Origin: JALYRV01 sp036675475
GTDB lineage: Bacteria; Acidobacteriota; Vicinamibacteria; Vicinamibacterales; SCN-69-37
DNA: 51,689 bases
Assembly: GCA_036675475.1 (NCBI GenBank)
Contig: JAKFEY010000005.1
Coordinates: 1 to 51,689, forward strand
Direction: 5' to 3'
Below are positions 25,023 to 33,610 of this stretch, piece by piece (the first letter of the stretch is position 1; each line of letters begins with the position of its first letter). A model generated the notes under the pieces. That model had not been told where the DNA came from. It did not search any database and saw only the letters and a program-made list of their open reading frames with translations. The translations under genes were made by a program, and so were the position numbers.

Positions 25023-25991
25023 ATGTCGCTCGCCGCTCAACTTCAGGGACGTCGCGTCGTCATCGCCGGCGACGTCATGCTCGATCGGTTTCTGTTCGGG
25101 CGCGTCGATCGCATCTCGCCCGAAGCCCCCGTGCCGGTGCTGCGATTCGAGCGCGAAGAACGCAGACTTGGCGGCGCCGCGAATGTCGCGGCCAACGTGC
25201 GCGCGCTTGGCGGGCGCCCGATGCTCGCCGGCGTGATCGGCGCCGACGAGTGGGGGGCGATGCTGCGCGCGGATCTTGCCGCCGCCGGCATCGAGGCCGC
25301 GCTCATCGTCGACGCCGGCCGGCCGACGACGTGCAAGGTGCGGCTCGCGACCTCGCGCAATCAGCAGGTGGCGCGCGTGGACTACGAAAGCGACGACGCG
25401 ATCGACGGCGCCGCGCGGCAGGCTCTGCTCGACGCGTGCCGCGGCGCGCTGCCCGGCGCGGGCGCGCTCGTCATCTCCGACTACCTGAAGGGCGCCATCA
25501 GCGCCCCGCTCTTCTCGGCGCTGGTCGCCGCCGCGCGCGCCGGCCGCATCCCCATCGTCGCGGATCCCAAGACGCCCGACCCGTCGCTCTATCGCGGCGC
25601 GACGGTGCTGACGCCGAATCATCACGAAGCCGAACGGATGTCGCGGCAGCGCATCCGCACCGACGACGACGCGCGCGACGCCGCGCGCGTAATTCAGGAG
25701 GCCGCGGGCGTCGAGAGCGTGGTGATCACGCGAGGCGAGCAGGGCATGTGGCTGCTCGATGGCGCCGCCGGCAGCCGCGCCGAACACGCACTGCCCGCGA
25801 TGGCGCGCGAAGTATCGGACGTCACCGGCGCGGGCGACACCGTGGTGGCGGCGCTGGCGCTCGGCCTCGCCGCAGGCCTCACGCTGCTCGAAGCGGCCGG
25901 CCTGGCCAATCGCGCCGCGGGCGTGGTGGTCGGAAAGTTCGGCGCCGCAACGGCGACGATCGACGAAATTACTCGCAGCGGTTCGAGATGA
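25023..25991 (+). CDS. hldE: D-glycero-beta-D-manno-heptose 7-phosphate kinase (RfaE domain I)
   Basis: This PfkB-fold kinase supplies ADP-heptose precursors for the LPS core. The 322-residue protein has DVMLDRFLFGRVDRISPEAP, the glycine-rich LGGAANVAANVRALGG and the C-terminal DVTGAGDTVVAALALG with the catalytic Asp. The cytidylyl/adenylyltransferase domain of bifunctional HldE is missing, so domain II must be encoded elsewhere. The start follows the ligase stop closely. The 3' end overlaps the convergent ArnT-like gene by 23 bp. Confidence 0.9.
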   Translation: MSLAAQLQGRRVVIAGDVMLDRFLFGRVDRISPEAPVPVLRFEREERRLGGAANVAANVRALGGRPMLAGVIGADEWGAMLRADLAAAGIEAALIVDAGRPTTCKVRLATSRNQQVARVDYESDDAIDGAARQALLDACRGALPGAGALVISDYLKGAISAPLFSALVAAARAGRIPIVADPKTPDPSLYRGATVLTPNHHEAERMSRQRIRTDDDARDAARVIQEAAGVESVVITRGEQGMWLLDGAAGSRAEHALPAMAREVSDVTGAGDTVVAALALGLAAGLTLLEAAGLANRAAGVVVGKFGAATATIDEITRSGSR

Positions 25992-27594
25992 GCAGCATTT
26001 CTGGCAGCGCCGTGTCGGCCAGGATCTCGCGCAGCTTGACGTCGAGCAGCGGACGGCTGTCGACGATGCACGTGGGCGCGAGGGCCTGCACGGCGGGATA
26101 GTCGCTCTTCTTCAACAGCACCAGCGTTTCGCCGTCGCGCGCGAGCCTCTCTCGCAGAATCGGCTCGTCGAGAATCTCCTCGACCGGCTTTCCCAGGTAC
26201 CACACCATGCTCGGCAGCGCGATCCGGTACTGGATGACGTGCGCGTCGGGATTGCGCGCGAGCGCGGCAGCCGACAGGGGCGCGACCGGCTTGAAGCGCT
26301 CGAAGTACGGAAGCGACACCAGCACGAGCGTGTAGTTGACCAGCACGAACGTCAGGCCCAGGCCGAACACCGCATCGAGCGTCGCGCGCTTCCACCAGCT
26401 GCGCAGCACTGTGGCCGCACCCGCCAGCATGAAGATGCCCGCGGCAAACGCGCCGCGGATGTAGTACTCCGACGCCGCGGATCCAAACAGGCGGTGCAGC
26501 GCGATCCAGAAGGCGACGAGCACCACGCCGATCACCGGCCACGTCCAGTGCGCGAAACGCGCCGCGGGCTGTTCGCCGTCGATCGCGCGATCGAGCAGGC
26601 CCGCGATCAACGCCGCAAGGGCCGCGGCGATCGGAAAAATGTAGAGATCCTGTTTCGTGCTCGAGAAGGTGAAGACGAGCACGATGACGGCAATCCACGT
26701 GAGGAGCAGCCGCACGAGCGGCACCCGGCTCTTCACCGCCATCCAGAGCGCGACGGGCACGAACAGGGACCACGGGAAGAGCTCCGTCAGCAGCACCGGG
26801 ATGTAGAAGAACACCGACCGATGCTGCTCGCCCACCGTTTCGGAATAGCGCCCGAGATTCTCGCCGACAAAGAAGTCGACGATGTACTGCCAGCCGTGCT
26901 CGGCGTACACCATCGCGTACCAGGGCGCGACGATGGCGAGCACGATCAGCGCGCCGGGAATCAGCTGCATGCGCAGGATGTCGCGGGGACGGTGCTCGAT
27001 GAGCAGATACAATCCGAACGCCAGCGCCGGCAGCACGATGGCGACGGGGCCCTTCGTCAGCACGCCAAGACCTGCCGCCGCATACATCAGCAGCAGATAC
27101 CGCCGGCGATGCTGCGGCCGCGCCTCCGCCAGCACGAAAAACATGAGCACCAGGCTCATGAACAGGGTGATCCAGACGTCGATGAAGATGCGGCGCGCGA
27201 AGAACACCACGCGCGGCGCCGACAGAATCACGAGCGCCGCTATCCACGCGGCACGCACCGACCAGACGATGCGCCCGATCACGAAGGCCGCCGCCGCGAT
27301 GCCGAGCGCGCCAAGCGCGATCGCCACGCGCTCGGCCCACACCGCCACGCCGAACACCTTGTAGAACGTCGCGACGATCCAGTAGCTCAGAACCGGCTTG
27401 TTGAAGCGCGGCTCGCCGTTGAAGGTGGGATTGACGTAGTCGCCCGACAGCACCATCTGCCGCGGCGTCTCGGTGTAGAAGGCCTCGTTCGCGTCCCAGA
27501 TTGTCGACGCGTCGAGGCCGAGAAACAGCAGGACGGCCGACGCCGCCACGAGGGCGACAAGAATCCGGTTGGCCGCCTGTCTGTCGGCGGCCAT
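25969..27594 (-). CDS. ArnT/PMT-like glycosyltransferase (GT39/GT83 type)
   Basis: The 541-residue polytopic membrane protein has the acidic catalytic loop of the family (WDANEAFYTETPRQ, then GEPRFNKPVLSYW). At least ten hydrophobic segments precede a periplasmic C-terminal domain. ArnT relatives move a sugar from a polyprenyl phosphate to lipid A or protein. The substrate here cannot be named. Its ATG shares one base with the purH stop (TGATG), and it overlaps hldE convergently. Confidence 0.85.
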   Translation of the reverse strand: MAADRQAANRILVALVAASAVLLFLGLDASTIWDANEAFYTETPRQMVLSGDYVNPTFNGEPRFNKPVLSYWIVATFYKVFGVAVWAERVAIALGALGIAAAAFVIGRIVWSVRAAWIAALVILSAPRVVFFARRIFIDVWITLFMSLVLMFFVLAEARPQHRRRYLLLMYAAAGLGVLTKGPVAIVLPALAFGLYLLIEHRPRDILRMQLIPGALIVLAIVAPWYAMVYAEHGWQYIVDFFVGENLGRYSETVGEQHRSVFFYIPVLLTELFPWSLFVPVALWMAVKSRVPLVRLLLTWIAVIVLVFTFSSTKQDLYIFPIAAALAALIAGLLDRAIDGEQPAARFAHWTWPVIGVVLVAFWIALHRLFGSAASEYYIRGAFAAGIFMLAGAATVLRSWWKRATLDAVFGLGLTFVLVNYTLVLVSLPYFERFKPVAPLSAAALARNPDAHVIQYRIALPSMVWYLGKPVEEILDEPILRERLARDGETLVLLKKSDYPAVQALAPTCIVDSRPLLDVKLREILADTALPEMLLISNRCE

Positions 27595-29207
27595 CAGTGG
27601 CGGAAGTGCCGGCGTCCCGTGAACACCATCGCGAGGCCCTGTTCGTCGGCCGCGGCGATCACCTCATCATCGCGCTTCGAGCCGCCCGGCTGCACCACCG
27701 CCGTGGCGCCGGCCGCGGCCACGGCATCGAGCCCGTCGCGGAATGGAAAGAAGGCGTCGGATGCCGCGACCGACGCCTGCAGCTTGCCGGCCGCCTTCGC
27801 CACGGCAATGTTGACGGCATCCACGCGGCTCATCTGGCCGGCGCCGACCGCAAGCGTGCGATCGCGCGCGGTGAAGATCACCGCGTTGGACTTCACGTGC
27901 GCGCAGACGCGCCACGCGAAGCGCAGCGCTTCCCATTCCTCAGCCGTTGGCGCGCGTTTCGTGACGACCTTGGGGAACACAGCATCGTAAATCGTAGATT
28001 GGCCCGATAGCGCTGAAGGCCAGGCGTCAAGCGCCTCGTCGACGTGATCCGACTGCTGCGTCAGCATGCCGCCAAGAATCGTCCGGATGTCGCCGGTGTC
28101 GGCAAACGGCCCCGTCCGCGCGACCGCGAAGTCCGTCGTCACGACACGCAGATTCGCCTTGGTCGCGAGAATGTCGGCCGCGCCCGGCTCGAGCCCGGGC
28201 GCGATCACGGCTTCGATGAACGTCGACGTCAGCGCGCGCGCCGTGGCCTCGTCAATCGGCCGGTTCAGCCCGACGATGCCGCCGAAGGCGGAGAGCGCGT
28301 CGGCGTCGCGTGCCGCCACATACGCCTCGGCCGCCGTGGGGCCGGTGGCCGCGCCGCACGGATTGGTGTGCTTGATCACTGCCGCCGCCGGCTCGGTGAA
28401 CTCGAGGACGATGCGCATGGCGGCGTCGAGGTCGAGCAGGTTCGTGTACGACAGCTCCTTGCCCTGATGCACGGTCCACTTCCCCGCATCGTCGCGCGGC
28501 GTCCACTCGGCCTTCTGATGCGGATTTTCACCGTAGCGGAGCGTCCGCGGCTGGGGATGGTGGGAAAAGGGGACGGGTCTAATTTTCGCGGGTGCGGGCG
28601 GAAAATTAGACCCGTCCCCTTTTTCCGGCGTCTCGATGCGCATGAACGCGGCGGCGATCGCGCTGTCGTAGAACGCCGTGTGCATGAACGCCTTCCGCAT
28701 CAGTTGATAGCGGAAGTCGAGGGAGGGGCCGTCGGGCCGGGCGAGCTGGTGCAGGACGCTGTCGTAGTCGCCGGGCGAGACGACGATCAGCACGTCGCGA
28801 AAGTTCTTCGCGGCCGAGCGCACCATCGACGGTCCGCCGATGTCGATGTTCTCGATCAGCTCGTCGAACGCGACGCCAGGCTTCTTCGCCGTTTCCTGAA
28901 ACGGATAGAGATTCACGACCACGAGATCGATGGGCGTGATGCCCTGCGCGCTGATGGCGGCGAGATCGTCGGGGCGATGGCGGCGAGCGAGGATGCCGCC
29001 GTGGACGGCCGGGTGCAGCGTCTTGACGCGGCCGTCCATCATTTCGGGGAAGTTCGTAATGGCGGAAATGCCGGTGACGGCGAGGCCCGCGTCGCCCAGG
29101 GCTTTGGCGGTGCCGCCGGTGGAGACCAGCTCCCAGCCGCGGCGGGCGAGTTCGGCGGCGAAGGGGGTCAGGCCGGTTTTGTCGGAAACGCTGAGAAGTG
29201 CACGCAT
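27594..29207 (-). CDS. purH: Bifunctional AICAR transformylase / IMP cyclohydrolase
   Basis: It catalyses the last two steps of IMP synthesis. The 537-residue protein has the N-terminal MGS-like cyclohydrolase domain (MRALLSVSDKTGL, GGTAKAL, ENIDIGGPSMVRSAAKN) and the C-terminal AICAR transformylase domain (TLRYGENPHQKA, FIEAVIAPG, VTKRAPTAEEWEALRFAW). The segment 196-214 (KGDGSNFPPAPAKIRPVPF) at the domain boundary comes from a perfect inverted repeat (28565-28623) absent from ordinary PurH. Another unusual stretch lies at about 398-410 (WPSALSGQSTIYD). Confidence 0.95.
   Translation of the reverse strand: MRALLSVSDKTGLTPFAAELARRGWELVSTGGTAKALGDAGLAVTGISAITNFPEMMDGRVKTLHPAVHGGILARRHRPDDLAAISAQGITPIDLVVVNLYPFQETAKKPGVAFDELIENIDIGGPSMVRSAAKNFRDVLIVVSPGDYDSVLHQLARPDGPSLDFRYQLMRKAFMHTAFYDSAIAAAFMRIETPEKGDGSNFPPAPAKIRPVPFSHHPQPRTLRYGENPHQKAEWTPRDDAGKWTVHQGKELSYTNLLDLDAAMRIVLEFTEPAAAVIKHTNPCGAATGPTAAEAYVAARDADALSAFGGIVGLNRPIDEATARALTSTFIEAVIAPGLEPGAADILATKANLRVVTTDFAVARTGPFADTGDIRTILGGMLTQQSDHVDEALDAWPSALSGQSTIYDAVFPKVVTKRAPTAEEWEALRFAWRVCAHVKSNAVIFTARDRTLAVGAGQMSRVDAVNIAVAKAAGKLQASVAASDAFFPFRDGLDAVAAAGATAVVQPGGSKRDDEVIAAADEQGLAMVFTGRRHFRH
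28565..28623. repeat. Perfect 23-bp inverted repeat inside purH
   Basis: Arms 28565-28587 and 28601-28623 are exact reverse complements (core GGGGACGGGTCTAATTTTC) around a 13-nt loop. It is AT-rich in the inner arm while neighbouring codons are GC-rich. It is read through in frame and encodes the PurH interdomain linker. The structure is that of an inserted miniature palindromic element. Confidence 0.93.
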
Positions 29208-29228
29208 GAATGTGGTTTAAAGAATACT

Positions 29229-29257
29229 TTGACAGCCGTTTCGGCGCTGGCTAGTAT
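29229..29257 (+). promoter_or_regulatory. Sigma-70 type promoter of the cold-shock gene
   Basis: A consensus -35 TTGACA (29229-29234) is followed after 17 bp by TAGTAT (29252-29257). The predicted start (about 29263-29266) is 130 nt upstream of the csp ATG, so the mRNA would have a long leader as in E. coli cspA. Confidence 0.7.
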
Positions 29258-29261
29258 GGCA

Positions 29262-29313
29262 GCGGCACTCGTAACGCTGTGCCGCGTTAAGGGCCGCATT
29301 CGCGGCCTTTTTT
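29262..29313 (+). terminator. Hairpin plus intrinsic-terminator-like element in the csp leader
   Basis: The terminator stem GGCCGC-ATTC-GCGGCC (29292-29307) is followed by six T (29308-29313). Just before it is a second dyad GCGGCAC/GTGCCGC (29262-29268 with 29279-29285). The terminator lies between the promoter and the cold-shock gene on the same strand, so it looks like an attenuator or the end of a roughly 50-nt small RNA. A further 8-bp hairpin (29356-29376) follows. Confidence 0.6.
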
Positions 29314-29396
29314 GTGCCCGGACGCGACCGTGAGGATGGCGCACCCGGGTGATCTGGCGACGGTGCTCCCGTCGCCCGCAAGACAGAGGCAAGTAC

Positions 29397-29603
29397 ATGC
29401 GTATTACTGGTAAGGTCAAGTGGTTCAACAACGCCAAGGGCTACGGTTTCATCGAGCGCGAAGGCGGCAGTGACGTGTTCGTTCACTTCTCGGCGATCCA
29501 GGGGAACGGCTTCCGGACGCTGGAGGAAGGCCAGGCGGTCGAGTTCGAGATCGTCGACGGTCCGAAGGGCCCGCAGGCCGGCAACGTCACCAAACCCAAC
29601 TAG
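29397..29603 (+). CDS. csp: Cold-shock domain protein
   Basis: The 68-residue nucleic-acid chaperone has the RNA-binding motifs KGYGFIE (RNP1) and VFVHFSAI (RNP2), and starts MRITGKVKWFNNA. ATG 29397 is preceded by AGAGG at 8 bp. The gene stands alone between divergent purH and a convergent gene, has its own promoter and a structured leader, and ends at a strong hairpin. Confidence 0.95.
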   Translation: MRITGKVKWFNNAKGYGFIEREGGSDVFVHFSAIQGNGFRTLEEGQAVEFEIVDGPKGPQAGNVTKPN

Positions 29604-29613
29604 ACCTCATAGC

Positions 29614-29646
29614 ACGCGGGGCCTGGAGTTGCTCCGGGTCCCGCGT
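29614..29646. terminator. Strong hairpin after csp
   Basis: A 15-bp stem (29614-29628 with 29632-29646; two G-U pairs in one orientation) with a 3-nt loop lies 10 bp after the csp stop. No T-run follows; a word repeat does instead. It probably ends or stabilises the csp mRNA, perhaps for convergent transcription too. Confidence 0.55.
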
Positions 29647-29648
29647 CC

Positions 29649-29693
29649 CCAGATCACCAAATCACCAAATCACCAGATCACCAGATCACCAAA
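29649..29693. repeat. ATCACCAA / ATCACCAG word repeat
   Basis: Five copies of an 8-9 bp word (ATCACCAA or ATCACCAG) lie between the csp hairpin and the stop codon of the convergent gene, reaching within 2 bp of that stop. Confidence 0.85.
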
Positions 29694-29694
29694 T

Positions 29695-30294
29695 TCAGTC
29701 GTCCGTCCACCCCTTCAACCCTCTCGCCGTAAAGCTCACCTTCCCCTCGGTCACGGCCACGCGGAACGCCACTTCCGGGCTGCCCTTCTGCTGCAGCGTG
29801 CGGACCTGTTCCTTCACGAGCCCGACGAAGCGATGGAACGGCACGACGTGCCCGCCCGCTTCGCGGCGCGCGTCCATCAGCGATTCGTACAGCTCGCGCA
29901 CCTTGTCGATGTCCTTCATGGGATCGCCAATGGCGGTGACGTGGACGACATGCGGCACGGGCGGCTCGCCCGGTTTGGCCGGCGCGGGCGTGGAGGTCGC
30001 CCAGTTGAACGGGCCAGGCCGGCCTTCCTCACGCGCGCGAAGGCCGCGATCCCACAGATCGGCGAAGGTCGAATAGCGGGCCTGCAGCGTTTGAAACTTG
30101 AACTTGTCGACCGCGGAGGCCTCGAAGCTCTCGCGATCCCATTTCTTGATGAGCGATTCGACGCGCGAGCGCGTCTCCCAGGGGGGACGAGGCAGACGGC
30201 CGGAAAAGAACTGGTTGTACTCGGTCTCGAGCCGCTTCAGCTCTCCCGACAGGGTCGTGAGTCTGCGGACGGATTCTTCAGAAGATTGCGCCAC
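29695..30294 (-). CDS. MXAN_5187-like conserved protein of unknown function
   Basis: The 199-residue soluble protein begins MAQSSEESVRRLTTLSGELK and continues RLETEYNQFFSGRLPRPPWE. That opening resembles the C-terminal domain of myxobacterial MXAN_5187-type proteins. A proline-rich middle (STPAPAKPGEPPVP) separates two helical parts, the second with VVPFHRFVGLVKEQVRTLQQ. No catalytic motif is evident. The family assignment is from memory of the opening motif and moderately sure. Confidence 0.6.
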   Translation of the reverse strand: MAQSSEESVRRLTTLSGELKRLETEYNQFFSGRLPRPPWETRSRVESLIKKWDRESFEASAVDKFKFQTLQARYSTFADLWDRGLRAREEGRPGPFNWATSTPAPAKPGEPPVPHVVHVTAIGDPMKDIDKVRELYESLMDARREAGGHVVPFHRFVGLVKEQVRTLQQKGSPEVAFRVAVTEGKVSFTARGLKGWTDD

Positions 30295-30327
30295 GTCACC
30301 ATTGGGGCTGGGGAAGCCACCGGCAGA

Positions 30328-30735
30328 TTATGACAGCAGAAACCAGACGAGGGGCAGCCAGAGCTCGCGGGCGTAAGGCACGGGCTTGTCGTCGATGAGC
30401 ACTTCCGTGCCGTCGGCCCCGCCCACCAGCTCGTACAGGTCGCGCAGGCGGGCGGCCTCACCTGGATAGAAGCGCGCCCGATGCCGGAAGCCGGCGCCCT
30501 CGCCCATCTCGCGATAGTCGGATGCGCCCTTCGCAATCTCGATGGCCCGCGCGTAGCCGTCGCCCTCGAACCGCGGGAACACGACGGTCAGCGAGAATGG
30601 CAGCGCTGGCGCGCCGACGAGCGCGGCCCGCAGCTCGGGATCGAGCGCCGCGAGCTCCTCGTCCGAGGGCTGCTCGGACAAGTCGGCATAGGGCCAGAAA
30701 CGTTCGGCTGGGCGATAACTTGGCGGCTGTGACAC
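30328..30735 (-). CDS. Hypothetical protein
   Basis: I do not recognise this 135-residue protein. It is acidic, with PYADLSEQPSDEELAALDPE near the start, LPFSLTVVFPRFEGDGYARA and a C-terminal LIDDKPVPYARELWLPLVWF. GTG 30735 is preferred over the longer frame, because the longer version would overlap selA, which starts 24 bp away divergently. It lies 33 bp downstream of nothing on its strand and 34 bp before the MXAN_5187-like gene, so the two may be cotranscribed. Confidence 0.6.
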   Translation of the reverse strand: MSQPPSYRPAERFWPYADLSEQPSDEELAALDPELRAALVGAPALPFSLTVVFPRFEGDGYARAIEIAKGASDYREMGEGAGFRHRARFYPGEAARLRDLYELVGGADGTEVLIDDKPVPYARELWLPLVWFLLS

Positions 30736-30758
30736 GGCTCTAAAGAATAATACCGGGG

Positions 30759-32104
<1,346 letters not shown>

Positions 32105-32123
<19 letters not shown>

Positions 32124-32177
32124 GGGCCCCGCGAGCGACCGAGCCAGGCGGGGTGCAGGGGCCCCCGCCGTTAAAAA
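32105..32177. repeat. Composite GC-rich element, copy 1 (selA / nuoN convergent gap)
   Basis: It contains GGAGCGGAGCGGGGC, GCGAGCGA, and GGGGTGCAGGGGCCCCCGCC followed by GTTAAAAAA. It matches copy 3 (42640-42734, opposite strand) along nearly the whole length, including a 23-bp identity around GGGGCCCCTGCACCCC. Part matches copy 2 (41196-41240). It overlaps the 3' ends of both selA and nuoN and seems to supply both stop codons. Confidence 0.8.
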
Positions 32178-33610
32178 ATCGTCCCGATCGATGCCCGCGC
32201 GGCTTCGATGGCCCACGACGGCAGGATGCCGAGATAAAACACGCCGATGAGCGCGAGGGCCAGGCCGGCAAATGCCAGCGCCGGCAGGCGCGGCAGCGCG
32301 ATGGCGGGCGCCGTGCCTTCCTCGGTCATGTACATCGCCACGACAATCCGCAGGTAGTAGAAGACCGCTACCACGCTGCTCAGCACACCGATGATGGCGA
32401 GCCAGTAGTGGCCGGTCTGCACGGCCGCGCCGAAGACGTACCACTTCGCGATGAAGCCGGCCATCGGCGGGAAGCCGCCGAGCGACAGCAGGAACACGCT
32501 CATGAGCGCGGCCATGCCGGGGCGCGTGTGCCAGAGGCCGTTGAATTCGCGGATGTCGTCGAACTCGCGCTCCGACGTGCTGAGCGCGGCCATCACGCCG
32601 AACGCGCCGAGGTTCGTCACGGCGTACGCGAGCACATAGAACAGGATCGACGCCTTGCCGACGTCGTTGGCGGCAATCAGGCCGACCAGGATGTAGCCGG
32701 CGTGCGCGATGCCGGAGTACGCGAGCATGCGCTTCACGCTCGACTGCATCACGCCGACGACCGTGCCCACGATCATCGTGAGCAGCGCGATGGCCGACAT
32801 GATCGGAATCCAGTTGGCCTGCATCGGCTCGAACGCCGACAGGAACACGCGGGTGAGCGCGGCGAAGGCCGCGGCCTTCACGCCGGTGGACATGAACCCG
32901 GTCACCAGGATCGGCGCGCCCTGATAGGCGTCGGGCGTCCACATGTGGAACGGCACGGCCGACACCTTGAAAGCGAAGCCCACGAGCAGCAGCGACATCG
33001 CGAGCAGCTCGAGGACGCCGGGGTCCTGCGCGCGCGCCGCGATTTCGGATCCCAGCCGCGACAGGTCGGTGGAGCCCGAGACGCCGAACGCGAAGGCGAT
33101 GCCGTAGAGGAAAAACGCGCTCGAGAACGCGCCGAGGATGAAGTACTTGAAGGCCCCTTCGGCGCCGAGCGGCTTCATCCGGCGGATGCCCGTCAGGATA
33201 TACACCGACAGCGACATCACTTCGAGCGCGATGAAGATGACGAGCAGGTCGACGGCGCCGGCCATCATCATCATGCCCGCCGCCGAGAACAGCATCAGCG
33301 TGTAGTACTCGCCAAGCGGAATGTCGTCGCGCTCGGCCGCGCCCGCCGACAGCAGCACCGACAGGATGCCGATGATGCAGACGACGACGTTGAAGAAGAT
33401 GGCGAAGTTGTCGGCGCGGATGACGCGGAAGCTGATGGCGTCGTGATCCCACAGGAACACCGACGACACCAGCGCGCCGGCAAAGCCGATGAGCGCCAGC
33501 AGCTCCATCGGCATGCGGTCGCCCTTCGGCCGGAACGCCTCGGCCAGCATGACGCCCACCGCGGCCAGCGTCAGCGTGAGGATCGGGGTCAGGGCGGCAA
33601 ATTCGTTCAT
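32171..33610 (-). CDS. nuoN: NADH-quinone oxidoreductase subunit N
   Basis: This is an antiporter-like membrane subunit of the complex I proton pathway. The 479-residue protein has about 14 hydrophobic segments, the conserved LVIFIALEVMSLSVYILTGI (Glu) and KYFILGAFSSAFFLYGIAFA, and the lysine helix SAVPFHMWTPDAYQGAP. Its ATG overlaps the nuoM stop by 4 bp. It is the last gene of the nuo operon. The stop falls in a dispersed repeat. Confidence 0.95.
   Translation of the reverse strand: MNEFAALTPILTLTLAAVGVMLAEAFRPKGDRMPMELLALIGFAGALVSSVFLWDHDAISFRVIRADNFAIFFNVVVCIIGILSVLLSAGAAERDDIPLGEYYTLMLFSAAGMMMMAGAVDLLVIFIALEVMSLSVYILTGIRRMKPLGAEGAFKYFILGAFSSAFFLYGIAFAFGVSGSTDLSRLGSEIAARAQDPGVLELLAMSLLLVGFAFKVSAVPFHMWTPDAYQGAPILVTGFMSTGVKAAAFAALTRVFLSAFEPMQANWIPIMSAIALLTMIVGTVVGVMQSSVKRMLAYSGIAHAGYILVGLIAANDVGKASILFYVLAYAVTNLGAFGVMAALSTSEREFDDIREFNGLWHTRPGMAALMSVFLLSLGGFPPMAGFIAKWYVFGAAVQTGHYWLAIIGVLSSVVAVFYYLRIVVAMYMTEEGTAPAIALPRLPALAFAGLALALIGVFYLGILPSWAIEAARASIGTIF

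Noticed and set aside
28252..28506. Short minus-strand frame inside purH
   Set aside because: Out-of-frame shadow of purH codons.
29649..29693. CRISPR-like array
   Set aside because: The units are 8-9 bp and tandem without spacers, so it is a word repeat.
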